64,000 nucleotides of DNA from Paraspadella gotoi (GCA_051294375.1 JBJCIZ010000239.1:4843581-4907580); one strand, 5' to 3'. Positions 38,641 through 51,192 are shown, counted from the first letter of the stretch. Notes: generated by a model not told the origin, from the letters alone. A program made the numbers and translations.

Positions 38641-38728
<88 letters not shown>
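38641..38728 (+). repeat. CT microsatellite
   Basis: About 88 bases of CT with one interruption, directly before inverted repeat Q. Confidence 0.9.
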
Positions 38729-38730
<2 letters not shown>

Positions 38731-38740
38731 CCCATGGTTA

Positions 38741-39304
38741 TTACTTTAATATTATTGCGCCATAAAGCAAACTGCGGTCCCGTCGCTGGAAATTATAGCC
38801 TTTTTTTTTATTTTTATTTCTTTTTTTTCTTAATATTTCTTCAGTTTTCCTCTTAATATTTTTTTTTAATATTTTCTCCCTCTCATTCGATTCTTTATGT
38901 CCGAAAACATGAAAGCCAGAAATTTGTACATCGAGTTTTCATCTGGAAAATTTAATTCGCGCGGGGAAAAAAAGAAGAGTGATTACAACCAAAAAAACTT
39001 AAAGACAGCGGAGAGTGTTATTACATTTGAACCCGATAACGGGTGAGAATATTTTAGAATTGAAACTGAGAATAAGTGTGATTGATATTTTCTCATTTCG
39101 AAATTTCTCGACGATTATATGTTCAAATACAAGTGGACTGAAGTTGTTTATCACCGCAATGAAATTTTATTTCAACGAATTTTAAGTTAAGGATAAACAT
39201 TGAAATCCAAAAGAAGATTCAACTAAAACAAGATAGAAAGAAAATTCGAGAAAAATTTTCATCTCTCGGACTGAATTTGACATTTTGCGCCGTGGAATGG
39301 AAGA

Positions 39305-39320
<16 letters not shown>
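38741..39320 (-). repeat. Repeat Q, inverted
   Basis: Reverse complement of 37470-38052, ending in a GA run at 39311-39342. Confidence 0.85.
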
Positions 39321-39342
<22 letters not shown>

Positions 39343-39345
<3 letters not shown>

Positions 39346-40155
39346 CCATACCGATGACTATCCCCTATGCGATGAGGGACCTCAGCATTAGTCACGAAGC
39401 TCCTGTATAAGATATGCCTCCGCTTCATCGCGGTGCTTGCCTCAACTCGTTAAGTTTCTGTTCCTGACTATCTATACTTTCCCCAATTCATGCTGATAAC
39501 TGATAGTACCTCGCTCGACTTCGATAAGCACGGCGCTGAGTCGAGAGTGAGAGAGAGAGAGACACGTGAGCTCAAAACGAACTATATATCACGCTCAAAA
39601 TTGAGTGTTCACTTATAGTTGCGAGCTACGATCTCATGGTTTAAAACACTCGTATCAATAAATATATCTCATCCACACATGATAATATACCCTTCACCGA
39701 AATATGAATGCTATCCTTACTGGAAATATTCACTCTCCGTGACATAGTGCACAAATTGCAATATCAGTAGTACTACTCAATGGACTCTATATCAATAATA
39801 TCTCGCTCTTTNNNNNNNNNNNNNNNNNNNNNNNNNTATCCAAACTTACAAAACATAAACATAGATTCGAAGAAACAAGATCGACATTGTTTTTTTCGAT
39901 CTCGCTTTCCGCTCGGCCACGCCAACTCTCACTCTTTCTTTCCGCCAATTTGTGTTTTTTTTTTCTTTCTTCAAATTAATCGGGCGAAGATGGCGCCCAA
40001 GACGATTACGCCAGCGACGCGAGCGCCACCAACGGCCCCACATTTTTTGTACTCGTCTAACTCGGTCGGGACGCATGTTTTCGTACATTCGTTTTCACAC
40101 TGCGCCGACGTTGAACCTGAGAGAAAACGAAACTCATCAAGTCATGAAAAAGTGA
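39343..40155. other. Spacer with a 25-N gap (39812-39836); no firm gene
   Basis: Mixed unique DNA. A frame after the gap (39837-40250 plus) has no recognised domain and overlaps the hammerhead motif at 40156-40210, so it is more likely part of a non-coding retroelement end than a gene. Confidence 0.45.
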
Positions 40156-40210
40156 AATGTCAAAGCACTGATGAAGGCATGAATGAAAGCCGAAACTTGT
40201 CTGTACCATT
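40156..40210 (+). ncRNA. Hammerhead ribozyme-like motif, type I
   Basis: The core CTGATGA (40168-40174) is followed by stem II (GGC 40176-40178 with GCC 40189-40191), GAAA (40192-40195), a minimal stem III (CTTG) and the cleavage triplet GTC ending at 40201. Stem I forms in two parts: GCA (40165-40167) with TGT (40202-40204), and AATG (40156-40159) with CATT (40207-40210), separated by an internal loop. An unpaired A sits between the core and stem II. Type I hammerheads with very short stem III are known from Penelope-like and SINE-like retroelements of animals. Cleavage activity is inferred. Confidence 0.6.
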
Positions 40211-40259
40211 AAAAATAAAAATCGTTGATGTAAAAAAACTTCGTCTTTAATCTCAAATA

Positions 40260-41237
<978 letters not shown>

Positions 41238-41628
41238 TTGTGAGACATTTTGTAAAGTTTGTTCAATATCAACGCGCAAAAGAATTTCTTTTTTTTTTAA
41301 TTAAACATTTGAATATATTTTTTCGGCAAGTTTTTTATTATATGGGTTTAAAAGACAGAGTTCTCAAATAGTTTCAATTTCGTATCCGATGGCAAGAATC
41401 TAAAAACCTGTATCTCCGAGGATTGTAAATGATAATAATTCATTAAAACGCCTGAATTAATCTTTTTTCTTTTCAATATTGGTTTTTTTAAAATTATGTA
41501 CCGGATTGACTTTTTGATCGGTTTGACGAAATAATTATTTTAATTATCAATTTTTGATTAATTTGATTTAATTAATTTGATTAATTAATTTATTTATTAA
41601 TTTTATTTCATTATTCTTTTTGTGAAGG

Positions 41629-44600
41629 ATGGGAGGCTCAAACGAAAATCTCGCCCTTCTCTTCCAAAACTACGTTGAGTCTGAGAACAAGGAAGAAACG
41701 ATGCAACAAATAAAGCTTTTTCTTCAAGGTTACAATGTATCATGAAGCGATTGTAGCGTACTAATACTTGAACTAATACAAGTAACAGAGAGTCATCTTC
41801 TTTACATACAACAAATGAAAAATACATAATAACTTATAGAAAATGAATAAAGTAGAAAGCATTCTAATTATTTTAAAATTATATATATTACTTTTAAATT
41901 CTGCCGGTTTTTCTCCACAGGCGGATTTAGTCCGACCTCTCAAGTCGTCCTTCAGGAAAAGAAAACAACCCTTCTCGAATTGGCATCACGTAGCGACGAT
42001 CTCTTGGACGCCATCTGTTCCTCATCGCCGTACATCGTCATCGACGACTATATTGGCCACGACTCAATTGCGAAAAATGAAATGAGAACCGAGGTCGAAG
42101 TTCACAGCTCAAGTGGCAAGGATGAAGAAGAAATAGCCATCGTAAAAGAGGAAGAAATCCAAAATGAAGATCGTTCCAGCAACGCCAAAGGTGATTATGA
42201 TGATAATCATTCTTTGCCAAGCGATGATTCTGACAGCTATCATTGTTATGATGAAGATACTGAAAGCAGTTTTCACTTGAATCATCTTTTTACTAGTGAG
42301 TTGACTGTTAATATCAATGAAGATGACAAGTCTGAATCCACTTTGCCCGAATTTGAAACCCTTGCCGATGACAGAAGAGACAATGACGAATCTGAATCCT
42401 CTTTGCCCAAAAATGTAACTATCGCTGATGATAATAATAACAATATTAAGTCTTGCATCATTAATCTTGAGAATGAAACCGTCCCTTTTGCTGAAAATTG
42501 TGATGCACCTACAGAAAAAATTGATATGCATGAAGTCGACACCATTGCAGATTCAAAAGAGCAGAATGATGACTTTGTAATTGAAGGAATTGAAGTTGCA
42601 CATCAGAAAAAAGAAACAAAAATGAAAGAAAAAACTCACTATCATGCAGAGGAAAAACTAAATTCAGATGGAGTTGTCAAGGAACAAAACAAGGATGAAA
42701 CATCAGAAGAAAAAAATTATGAGTCCAAGTTTAAAAAAATTTGGAATGGTGTGAAGCGAGCCAAAGCTGAACTCAAAACAAAAGCGGCCCGGGCTTTACC
42801 CACTGAAGTAAATTGTTTCAAGGGCCAAAGTGAAAGTCAAGCCCCACTAGTTGAGCATTGTGAGGCAAGGAGCATTGGGTCTATGAGATCCACTTCAACT
42901 AGGTCCTCGAATCACGACAAATGTCCCAATGTAGAACCAGAAAAAACCTCATGTCAACAAACGTGTTACATTGACTTTAAGAATCCCATTTGCAGTCATT
43001 TTGGATCGAAATCACAGGCGACTTATGCGGGATTCTTTAGAGGTTCGGATAAAATTTTGGCTGTATCAATATTTAGCAATGCCGAAGAGTTTGAAGTGTT
43101 GGTGAAAGCCATGAGACGGTTTTGGAGAGACTCTACAAATAGGTCAGAAGAAGAAAAGCTTACCAATGTATTATATTATCATGGGAAATATGAAAAAGAG
43201 GAAACATATTATCTAGTCACTGAGCATTGCAATTTCTCAATCGATATCATGGGTAATGTAAGTGAACAACTGGTAAATGTAATTGGTTGGCAAGCAAACG
43301 AAAAAAAGGTAATCGACAGTAAAGAGACAATAGAAAATATTTTTGATGAAATCACTCTTCGAGGCGATAACGTGATGAATATTCAGCAGAAAAAATATAA
43401 CATTGCTGCTCAATTATGGAGCGCCGGGTGTATTGCCCAATGTTATCTGAAAGACTTGAAACTTATTGCAATACTCGTCATTGGGAAAGATGAAGATCAT
43501 CTTCAGATCAGGATAGTCGTTGCTGAACCAGAAGTCAATGACAAATGGACCGAAATGGCGACTAAATCGACGCAAGATGGTTTTACTATGTCTCGTGCGC
43601 CACCAAATATACAAATCACTGCCACTGATAGTATTGTCAAAGAAACGGTGAGTTTTTATAAATTATAAAGCTTTGTATAATCAAGTTAGTGACAATTACC
43701 GCTTCACTATTATCTTGGGGCTTTATAATCCCCTTAGCTAAGGGGTAAGCACATAGTATTTCAATTATGTCTTTTTGCTTTGATACTAGTTTCTTTGATA
43801 AGTGGGTTCAGCCATTACCGGCTATCCTACCATTGCCAAAAGTTTAGTGTTAAATGTCATGCTTTTTTATTCCTGATAGACAAGCATTGGAATAATTGAA
43901 GCTATGGAAGGTCCTGTTACTATTGAAAACCGGACTAAGAAAGATTCAATCCCCGAAATAAAGGAGGTAAGGATTTAAGTTATAGTTATATTTGTGAAAA
44001 CAAGCATTTTTAATCATGTATTTATACATAAATTGTTTAACTTTTAGAATAAACATAATTGTAATGATAAAGAATAATTCACAGTTGATATTTCTTGAAA
44101 TAGATTGCGTAGTGAATTTCCACTCAGTAGTCAATAAACATAATTGTAATGATAAAGAATAATTCACAGTTGATATTTCTTGAAATAGATTGCGTAGTGA
44201 ATTTCCACTCAGTAGTCTTTGTATTCACATTATTTTTACCAACCTAGTATTTTGTCCTGACCTGTTTCAGGTTTTGGGAAGGTTATCTTAACTATTCCAT
44301 TACATCATTTTACATTTGATAAATTTTGCTAAAAAAGACGTCAACAAAAATTCATTGTGAAATTATGTCTTTACCTTGTTAAGTTCTTGAACTCATTTGT
44401 TGCTTACCTACTCTTTTAACCATTTTCTTTTGTTTTATTGCTTTTTGACTACTTTTTTTTCCTCTTAATTTTATGCCGACCAGCCCTAAAATTTTCTTTG
44501 ACCATGTTTGACAATGCTTTAGTTTTAGATTTTCCACAATCCATTTTTTTGAAAAATAAGTTATCTAATCCAGAAATTTGGGTATATTATACTGACAAAA

Positions 44601-46132
44601 TGTGATAATTGTTACACAATAAAATGCAACTTTTATTTTAATTGTAAAAGTATCAAAATTGACAGGTATATTTTTTTACAGGAAGTATTTGTTGGATATA
44701 ACGATGAAAACATGAGAAAATTGCTTCCTCAACCTTGCAAAATGACTTATGAATCTTGGCATTATCAAGTGAGTGATGAAAAAAATTCACATATTGTTCC
44801 ACAACCTCCTAGTGATAATAAAATAGAAACTGTTAGTACTGAGTGTATGAGTATCACAGTACTTGAACCATCTGTGGAAAATCCCGAACATGAAAAAACT
44901 TCTCAAGATCAAAGTGTTCTTCAAAATGCGGAGACCGAACAAAAAAAGGCTTTTGACACAGTAGAATTAATTCCTGAACAATTTTTGTTTCAGGTGTATA
45001 TTTTGAAATTAGTTTTTGATATAATAGATTTATCAAAAGTAAAGCAGTTTGAAGATATCAAGGATTGTATCTTCACTAAGTGCAAAATGGCAGGAATGAG
45101 TGTGAGAAAAGGCTACCTGGATAAAAACACAGAACAATTTATCCAGGAAAATCCTTCCACTAATTATGGAGTAAATGTTCAAATCCAAAATTCAGACATG
45201 AGTGGTAATGTAGTTGGCGTCATAGATGCGGGTGTCAAGTTGCCAGGTGCTTCAGATGCTGAAAGAGTTACGTAAGCAGAGTTTACCAGAAAATCTACAA
45301 GAGTTTAAAGGTGATACTATGTTTTGGGGGTAATCAAATAACTTATATGGATGGAAAACCTGTTGACGCTTCTGCCTCAGCACTAAACCCCAATCCATCA
45401 AGTGACGCTACCGTTGAATCACCAGTTGAAAGCAATGAGACAGTCAGTTTTGCCCGATTTTCTAATTTTTTAAAGCAAATACTATTCCGCCTAAAGAGAG
45501 GACAGCTGGTTCATATCATTTGCGGGATTTTAGCTTTTATCTTGGGTGTCGCTCACGCCGCCAAGGACCCCAATGGACCCGATGGCCTAAACACAGCTGG
45601 AATTTACGTGAGCGTTATTTTCGTGATTACTGGATTTTGTAGCAGAAAGGATTCGATGATGAACCTGGTTGGTTACATAATGATCAACATTCTACTGACT
45701 TTTCCAATTTCTATCATGCTGTTGTCATTCTCAGTAATTAAAATATTTGGCACAACAAAAGCGTTGCCCGAACTTCTCACCACCGTCGCCATTGTCGAAA
45801 TGATCAACTGCATCTTCAGCATCGTAATGACATTGGTTGAACTTTGCTGTAGCAAAAATAGGCAGTGCTGCACAGGAAGCACAGGAGTGCGGGAGGGAAA
45901 TGAGTTGCTGGTGGTGTATGTGCCAATGGACAATCGAGGGCAGATGTGGACGGACCCTCGAGGTCAGATGATGTCTTGTCCTTGGTACACAAATGTCCCA
46001 TTGGCTCAGGCATTTACATCGGATGGCAAGAATTTTAAACAGTTAACATCAAATTTACTTAACCCTTGGCAACATGTAGCTGGCAGTATTCCCACTTATG
46101 GTATTTTAGACAATTTAAATTTTGGAGTTTGA
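41629..46132 (+). CDS. Acidic, four-helix membrane protein, copy 1 (four exons)
   Basis: Exons are 41629-41728, 41921-43647, 43880-43966 and 44682-46132. All introns are GT-AG, in phases 1, 0 and 0. The start is the first ATG of exon 1 (MGGSNENLALLFQNY), and both start and splice sites are conserved in copy 2. The product is about 1120 residues. Residues 90-270 are acidic and Asn/Ser-rich. Residues 300-609 are the most conserved (KFKKIWNGVKR; a Cys-containing segment; MRRFWRDS; QLWSAGCIAQCY). Exon 3 is short and polar. Exon 4 ends in four hydrophobic helices at about 913-931, 942-958, 964-993 and 1000-1026, then a Cys cluster (CCSKNRQCC) and a polar tail, so both ends may face the cytosol. 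The four-helix part resembles MS4A/CD20-type proteins in layout only. I do not recognise the family and assign no function. Two probable one-base insertions in exon 4 (near 45267 and at 45322-45326) must be allowed for. A 37-base GT-AG interval at 44994-45030 could be spliced, but its translation looks coding. Confidence 0.8.
44048..44217 (+). repeat. Perfect 85-bp tandem duplication in intron 3
   Basis: The 85 bases starting 'aataaacataattgtaatg' at 44048 are repeated from 44133 to 44217 with no difference seen. Copy 2 has one related unit at about 55901-55975. Confidence 0.95.
45262..45328 (+). other. Two compensating frameshifts in exon 4 of copy 1
   Basis: The frame from 44682 stops at 45273-45275, and the frame that encodes the membrane domain opens just after. 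The third frame bridges them with sensible sequence (RKQSLPENLQEFKGDTMFWG) between about 45268 and 45322. One extra base near 45267 and one extra G in the run at 45322-45326 would join all three into a single reading frame. The strong-looking donor 'gtaagc' at 45272 would need an 18-base intron, which is too short. Confidence 0.65.
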
Positions 46133-48340
46133 ATAATTGTCATCACTGATAAGTATAAGATATTTCTCAGTTAAAAAAACGGTTGTCTATAGTTATTTTT
46201 TTCCTTGTAACAAATGCCTTCAAAATATGGTAGACCTGATTTCTTTCATGACAATCAATCTAATCTTGTTATCTGCTTAATTTAAGAAAAACATACATAC
46301 AATTTTTCATAGTAGAAACAACTTTTAAAGATTAAATTGCTCATAGGAATTTTAACATCATTTATATTCACATGACTCTTAGAGGAAAAGATGATTCATA
46401 ATCTTTTTGTTTCTTACCCTCTCTTTTTCTTGTTCATTCTCTCTTTCTCCTTTTCTGGCTAGGGAAAGATTTTATTGTAAGTTTGGTTTTCTAATATATT
46501 TTTCCATAAAATCTTGTAAGTTTGGTTGCCTAGCAGATTTTTCAGCAAAATCTTGTGGTGTCGAATCCTTTGCCTCAACTCTTGGGGATTCGGGAGATTT
46601 CGACCGAAGTGGATTCAGAGAAAAAAATATCCTGACGCTTACCCTTAAATTTAAATGATGCGGTTTTTTGTTTTATTAATTTCAGTATATACCTCAACTA
46701 TTAAAACTATTTGTCTTTCTAACAAAAATATGCACGTCACAAAAGGTCAAAAATTAATGGTAGGAATTAAAAATTATTCATGGCTAAACGAAAAAAGTTT
46801 TTAATATATTTTTTTAGGCGTTGAAACCTACTAGAATAAGGTATATTTTATTTTTATTTCAACTAATTCGAAGCATTTTTGCTTAATATAATGTAATAAA
46901 AACTAAAACCGCAACTTTTTGACTATGAAAGCTGTAAGCAAATGAATTTACTCAGAGGTAAAGACAAAAAAAATATCCGATTTCCAAAGTAAAACAAAAT
47001 TATTAAATTTTCTTGCCATTTAAATCAAAGTACGAAAGTGAAAATGGACACATTTTTTTTCTCAAAAGTTGCTAAAATGGAACTCTTCGTGACTTAGAAA
47101 CAGTTGGAGATGGTTTTCACCAAACCATTGCTTGGCCAAGTTTGAGTTATGGCACAAATTAAATTGATTTTATTACTAATAGTCAAGCAATATTGAAATA
47201 ATTATTTTTTTAAATAAGTCGATCATATGTATCGCCAAGCTAAAAATAAATAGAACTTGTTTAAAATGTTTTGTTATGGTTCAAGATCAAACTATTTTCA
47301 GTAAATAAAATATTGAGAAGCATATGATTAAGCTTGAAATTAAGTTTCGATTGATTTGTCCGAGTATAAACCAATTTAAAGGGAAAAAACATAAATTGTG
47401 TTTAACTATTTAATTTTTTGTTTAAACATTTACACAAAATGTAAATGCATGTTGCAACAACAACTACTACAATAACAAACACTACAATCATAAATACCAC
47501 CATAATCACCACAACTACCATAATTACCATAAAAACCATAACAAGCATTAACTGCATTGTCACCAGAATTAAAACCACTATCACAAAAAAAACTAAAAAG
47601 TATTGTTGGTGAATAGTATTAAATAAAAAAAGATATTGCAAGATTAATCATCACTTATCATCTGATTCATTGCTTTCCGCTAAGTGCCCGCGTGCAGATC
47701 CGGCTTTGTTTGCCCAAACTTGTTGACTTTTAAATTCAATTTGATATGATGAATTTATTATCTCTTGCTTCGCATAACTTAGAAGATGACATTAACAGAG
47801 AAAACATCATAAATACTTGTCAAATATAAATGATATTTGGTAAAAACCTTTATAAATTGTAAGAAGCTACTCTGATTTTTTGACATTTGTAAAATGTTAT
47901 GAGTGACATTCTTTTTGTCTTTCCTAAATACGGCATACTGTACTTACAGATTTCTTCTCAAATTATCTGTTGATGGATCTAATTTATCATTTCATTGCTT
48001 TACAATGCTTTAAAATCAAAATGTAAAGAATATTTGCTTTTATAAATTTGTACTTTTCACATTATTTACTGTTTTAATACATATTGCTCTTTAACGTAAT
48101 CTTGTTGATAATCTGCGAGCGGCCCAGCAATGTACCACACAAAGTCAGAAATAATGGTAGTGACTTCATAATCGCATTCATAATCACTAAGGTTTAAAAA
48201 ATTGTATGCAGTATTAAGATGGATTAAAATAATTGTAATCAAAAATGATTTCGCCTTTTATACTGAATCTTACTGAGTTAACAAACTGGTTCTTTTTTCG
48301 AGAATACCCTATTTCTGTTCGATTTTCCCAGAATTTAATA
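46133..48340. other. Downstream region of gene copy 1; no further gene
   Basis: AT-rich DNA. The 3' untranslated region should start at 46133; the nearest clear AATAAA I see is near 46893, so the end of the transcript is uncertain. A frame at 46407-46658 contains two copies of a 'ttgtaagtttggtt' phrase and is not convincing. A CCA/TTA-rich microsatellite-like run at 47455-47600 creates a V/I/M-rich minus-strand frame. Confidence 0.5.
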
Positions 48341-48344
48341 TTAA

Positions 48345-48475
48345 CCAAATCCCTAACCCTAACCTTATCCTAAATTGTAACCCTAAACCTTTATCTCCGA
48401 TTTCTAACCCTAACCTCTAACCCTAAACTCTAGTCCCTCACCCAAATCCCTAACCTTAATCAATATCAAATCCGT
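48345..48475 (+). repeat. Degenerate CCCTAA (telomere-like) repeats
   Basis: Many 'ccctaa' words with variants such as 'ccttaa' and 'cctaaa', not in perfect register. This matches an old interstitial array of the TTAGGG-type telomere repeat found in many animals outside the arthropods. Confidence 0.65.
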
Positions 48476-48796
48476 AACCTAATTTCTATACCTAGCCTGT
48501 AATTTTATCCTAAACTATAACAATATAATCTAGTATTGAATTTAGAATATTTAACTTAATTTTAACTTAATCCGTGGGTTCAAACCAAACAGAGTAAACC
48601 ATGTTTTTTCGAACATTTAATCTTCAATACCAACTTTTTAGTTAGTTAGCAAGTTAAAAAGTTAAAGTAAGTTAAAGCAAGTTAAAAAAATGATGTAAGT
48701 TGAAAAAAAATGATGCGAAATAAAAAAATTATGCAAGTGGAAAAAATAATAATAGTAAAAAAAATTATCTGTACTTTATTTTTAATTATTTCTACT

Positions 48797-48833
48797 ATAG
48801 TATTTATTTATTTATTTATTGATTTATTTATTT

Positions 48834-48876
<43 letters not shown>

Positions 48877-49028
48877 AAGAGAGAGCAAGAGAGAACCTTG
48901 AACATTGAACATTTATCTCAGATATACACACACAGAGAGAGAGAGAGAGAGAGTTTAATATCGACGCGCAAAATATTTTGAAACATTTGAATATATTTTT
49001 CAACTTAAACATTTGAATAAATTCGGCA
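48797..49028 (+). repeat. TTTA and GA microsatellites with flank homologous to copy 1
   Basis: A ttta run (48797-48836) and two GA runs (48838-48895, 48930-48953) are followed by 'atcgacgcgcaaaatattt', which matches the DNA after the GA run upstream of gene copy 1 (41261-41330). Homology stops near 49030 and resumes at about 51410. Confidence 0.75.
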
Positions 49029-49165
49029 CGTTTTTAGCCGGATTTGCTTACAGCATATCTCGGCTCTATAATTCACTTTTTCGGTCGGTCGTTCGCCACC
49101 CATTATCTTGTCGGTAAGTCACTTCTATCATCTTAGAACATCGAATTATAGAAAATAATGCAAAA

Positions 49166-49206
49166 AACAAGTTTGAGCAAACAATGTCGGATCTGCCTAC
49201 GATAAT
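49166..49206 (+). repeat. 41-bp dispersed repeat (second copy 60321-60361)
   Basis: The 41 bases beginning 'aacaagtttgagcaaacaat' are identical at 60321-60361, with unrelated flanks on both sides. Confidence 0.85.
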
Positions 49207-49387
49207 AAAGCGGTAATAAGCTAATCCGATGATAAATCATGGTAATGTTTTTTGACTTTCAATTTGTGATCTTTACAGATCATAACACGTTGTAACATAA
49301 AAAAATCATAACAGACTTATTAATAGATCTATAAAAAAATCTATAAATCAAATGATCAATCATTACCAGTAGCCATGGCCAAAACCA

Positions 49388-49606
49388 GCTTGCATAATTT
49401 GATAATTTTTCATAATTTGCTAATTTTGCATAATTTGGTCAACTTGAATAATTTGATCAACTTGCATAATTTAATCAACTTGCATTATTTGGTCAACTGG
49501 CATAATTTGGTCAACTGACATAATTTTTTTAACCTGCATATTTTGGTCAACTTGCAGAATTTGGTCACTTGGATAATTTGGTCAACTGGCATAATTTGGC
49601 CAACAT
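49388..49606 (+). repeat. Minisatellite, unit about 18 bp (cataatttggtcaacttg)
   Basis: About eleven to twelve imperfect copies of an 18-base unit, with changes mainly in the last six bases (aacttg, aactgg, aactga). Confidence 0.9.
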
Positions 49607-49671
49607 GAAATCAATAAATCAATTAATCAATCAATTATTCAATCAATCAATCAGAGAGAGAGAGATAATTT

Positions 49672-50205
49672 TTTTTAAAAATTCAAATAAATGTGTCTTT
49701 TGGTTTTCAAATTTAAACTCTTTTTCACTCCTATGATTCCATCAAAAATTTATATCAGGCTTGATTGCATACTTTCCTACCAACACACAAAATTTAAATT
49801 CAATTTATCTATCCTTTTTTTAATAAATATAATAACTATTAGTAAATATTAGTAAAAATACTTCAAAAATATTTTAACTCTTTTCCACTTGCACGTTTCT
49901 AACGAAACAATATATCCGGCTCAATCACACACTTTCCCTCCCACACACAAATTTTCATTCTAATCCAACCATCCAATCACGAGAAATTGGGTTTGTTTTT
50001 GCTAGGCGGGACGGACGGACAGACGAACGGACATAATTTATGGCAAAATTATCATAATTCGATGTTCTGACATGAAATAAGTTAATGCCCGACAAGATTG
50101 AGGGTCGGACCGACGGACCGACAAGGTGGATTATAAGTCGGGATCTGCTGATAATGATGTCTGTCCGTCCATCCGTCCGTCCGTCCGTCCTTCCCCCCTT
50201 AGCTT
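49672..50205 (+). repeat. GGAC-repeat composite family, copy 1
   Basis: Two diverged monomers of about 150-180 bp (landmarks 'tttaaactc', 'cactttcc', 'cacacacaaa') are followed by a (ggac) run near 50008, the words 'cataattcgatgttctgaca' and 'cggaccgacggaccgacaa', and an inverted (gtcc) run at 50160-50195. A second copy with three monomers is at 61541-62225. The inverted GGAC/GTCC runs could form a hairpin. Confidence 0.75.
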
Positions 50206-50514
50206 TGAACGCCAATTACTAATGAATGGATGGGGCGATTGACTTCAAATTTTGTATATGGTTATTAATTGTGATTGAGCAAGAAATCGTGTTTTGATGT
50301 AATCGTCCAGGTGGAAATGAGTTAAAAATGATTATTCTCTTTTTTCTCTTATATTAAACGTAATTTCAAGCTGCATTAATTATTGATAAATTAGTAATTA
50401 ATTAATTATTTTGTAATTAATTTATTATTAATTTTGATGAAATTCGCTGAGGAATCTCTGATTGAATGAATCATCATCGAAACGGACCAATGAGAAGAAA
50501 GGCTTTATGCTATT

Positions 50515-50790
50515 GTGGATAAGGCGCTAGTGGGCTGAAGATGACTATCCGAACTTCTATAACCCCTTTAGTAGCCATGGAACGGGTCCTGGGCTTGGAA
50601 CCAGGCTTGAGGGGTTGCCACGCCCCAAGGTGGCTTACGGCCGTCCTCACGCTTCCCACGGGTAGGTACCGGGTTGGGATTGAACCCGGTACCTAGTGGT
50701 CATGAGCTGATGGCTTTACTCAATGAGCCACCGGGTCAGGACTGAAGGTGTCATGCTTATAGGCAGGGTGAACCTAGGCAATGCCGACTA
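50515..50790 (-). mobile_element. tRNA-derived SINE-like element, copy 1
   Basis: On the minus strand, a box A-like TGGCTCATTGAG (50714-50730 region) and a box B GGTTCAATCCC (50676-50686) stand at the spacing of a tRNA gene, with CAT at the anticodon place between them. A tRNA-unrelated body follows ('ggaagcgtgaggacggcc', 'ccaagcccaggacccg'). This is the usual make-up of a polymerase III SINE. A second copy lies at 50913-51192 with a shared 123-bp spacer between them. Confidence 0.7.
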
Positions 50791-50912
50791 CATGCCCCCC
50801 AGATTGTAACCCACCCTGCACTGCTTCCAGTGGAGGAGGGAAGCAATCTTCAGCACGTCCATGGGCCTGGAATCAGAAGGTTGGAATACGCTCTACAGAT
50901 GGGCTCACCAGT

Positions 50913-51192
50913 GTGGATCAGGCGCTAAGTGGGCTGAAGATGACTATCCGTAACTTCTATAACCCCCTTTAGAAGCCATGGAACGGGTCCTGGGCTTGGA
51001 ACCAGGCTTGGGGTTGCCACGCCCCCAAGGCGGCTTACGGCCGTCCTCACGCTTCCCACAGGGTAGGTACCGGGTTGGGATTGAACCCGGTACCTTGTGG
51101 TCATGAGCTGATGGCTTTACTCAGATGAGCCACCGGGTCAGGACTGAAGGTGTCATGCTTATAGGCGGGGTGAACGAGGCAATGCCCGACTA
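50913..51192 (-). mobile_element. tRNA-derived SINE-like element, copy 2
   Basis: This copy matches copy 1 throughout, with single-base indels (for example 'gtaacttc' against 'gaacttc', and 'cagatgagcc' against 'caatgagcc'). The direct tandem placement suggests one duplication event or a dimeric element rather than two chance insertions. Confidence 0.7.

Noticed and set aside
39780-40250. 156-codon plus-strand frame
   Set aside because: It spans a 25-N gap and overlaps the hammerhead motif; its N-free part has no recognised domain.
45311-46132. A separate gene starting at GTG 45311
   Set aside because: The membrane-domain frame is better explained as the end of exon 4, with two single-base insertions joining it to the preceding frame. 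GTG is not a usual start in animals.
47402-47641. Valine/isoleucine-rich minus-strand frame resembling a membrane protein
   Set aside because: It comes from a CCA/TTA-type triplet run (caccataatcaccac and similar) and has no flanking coding signal.
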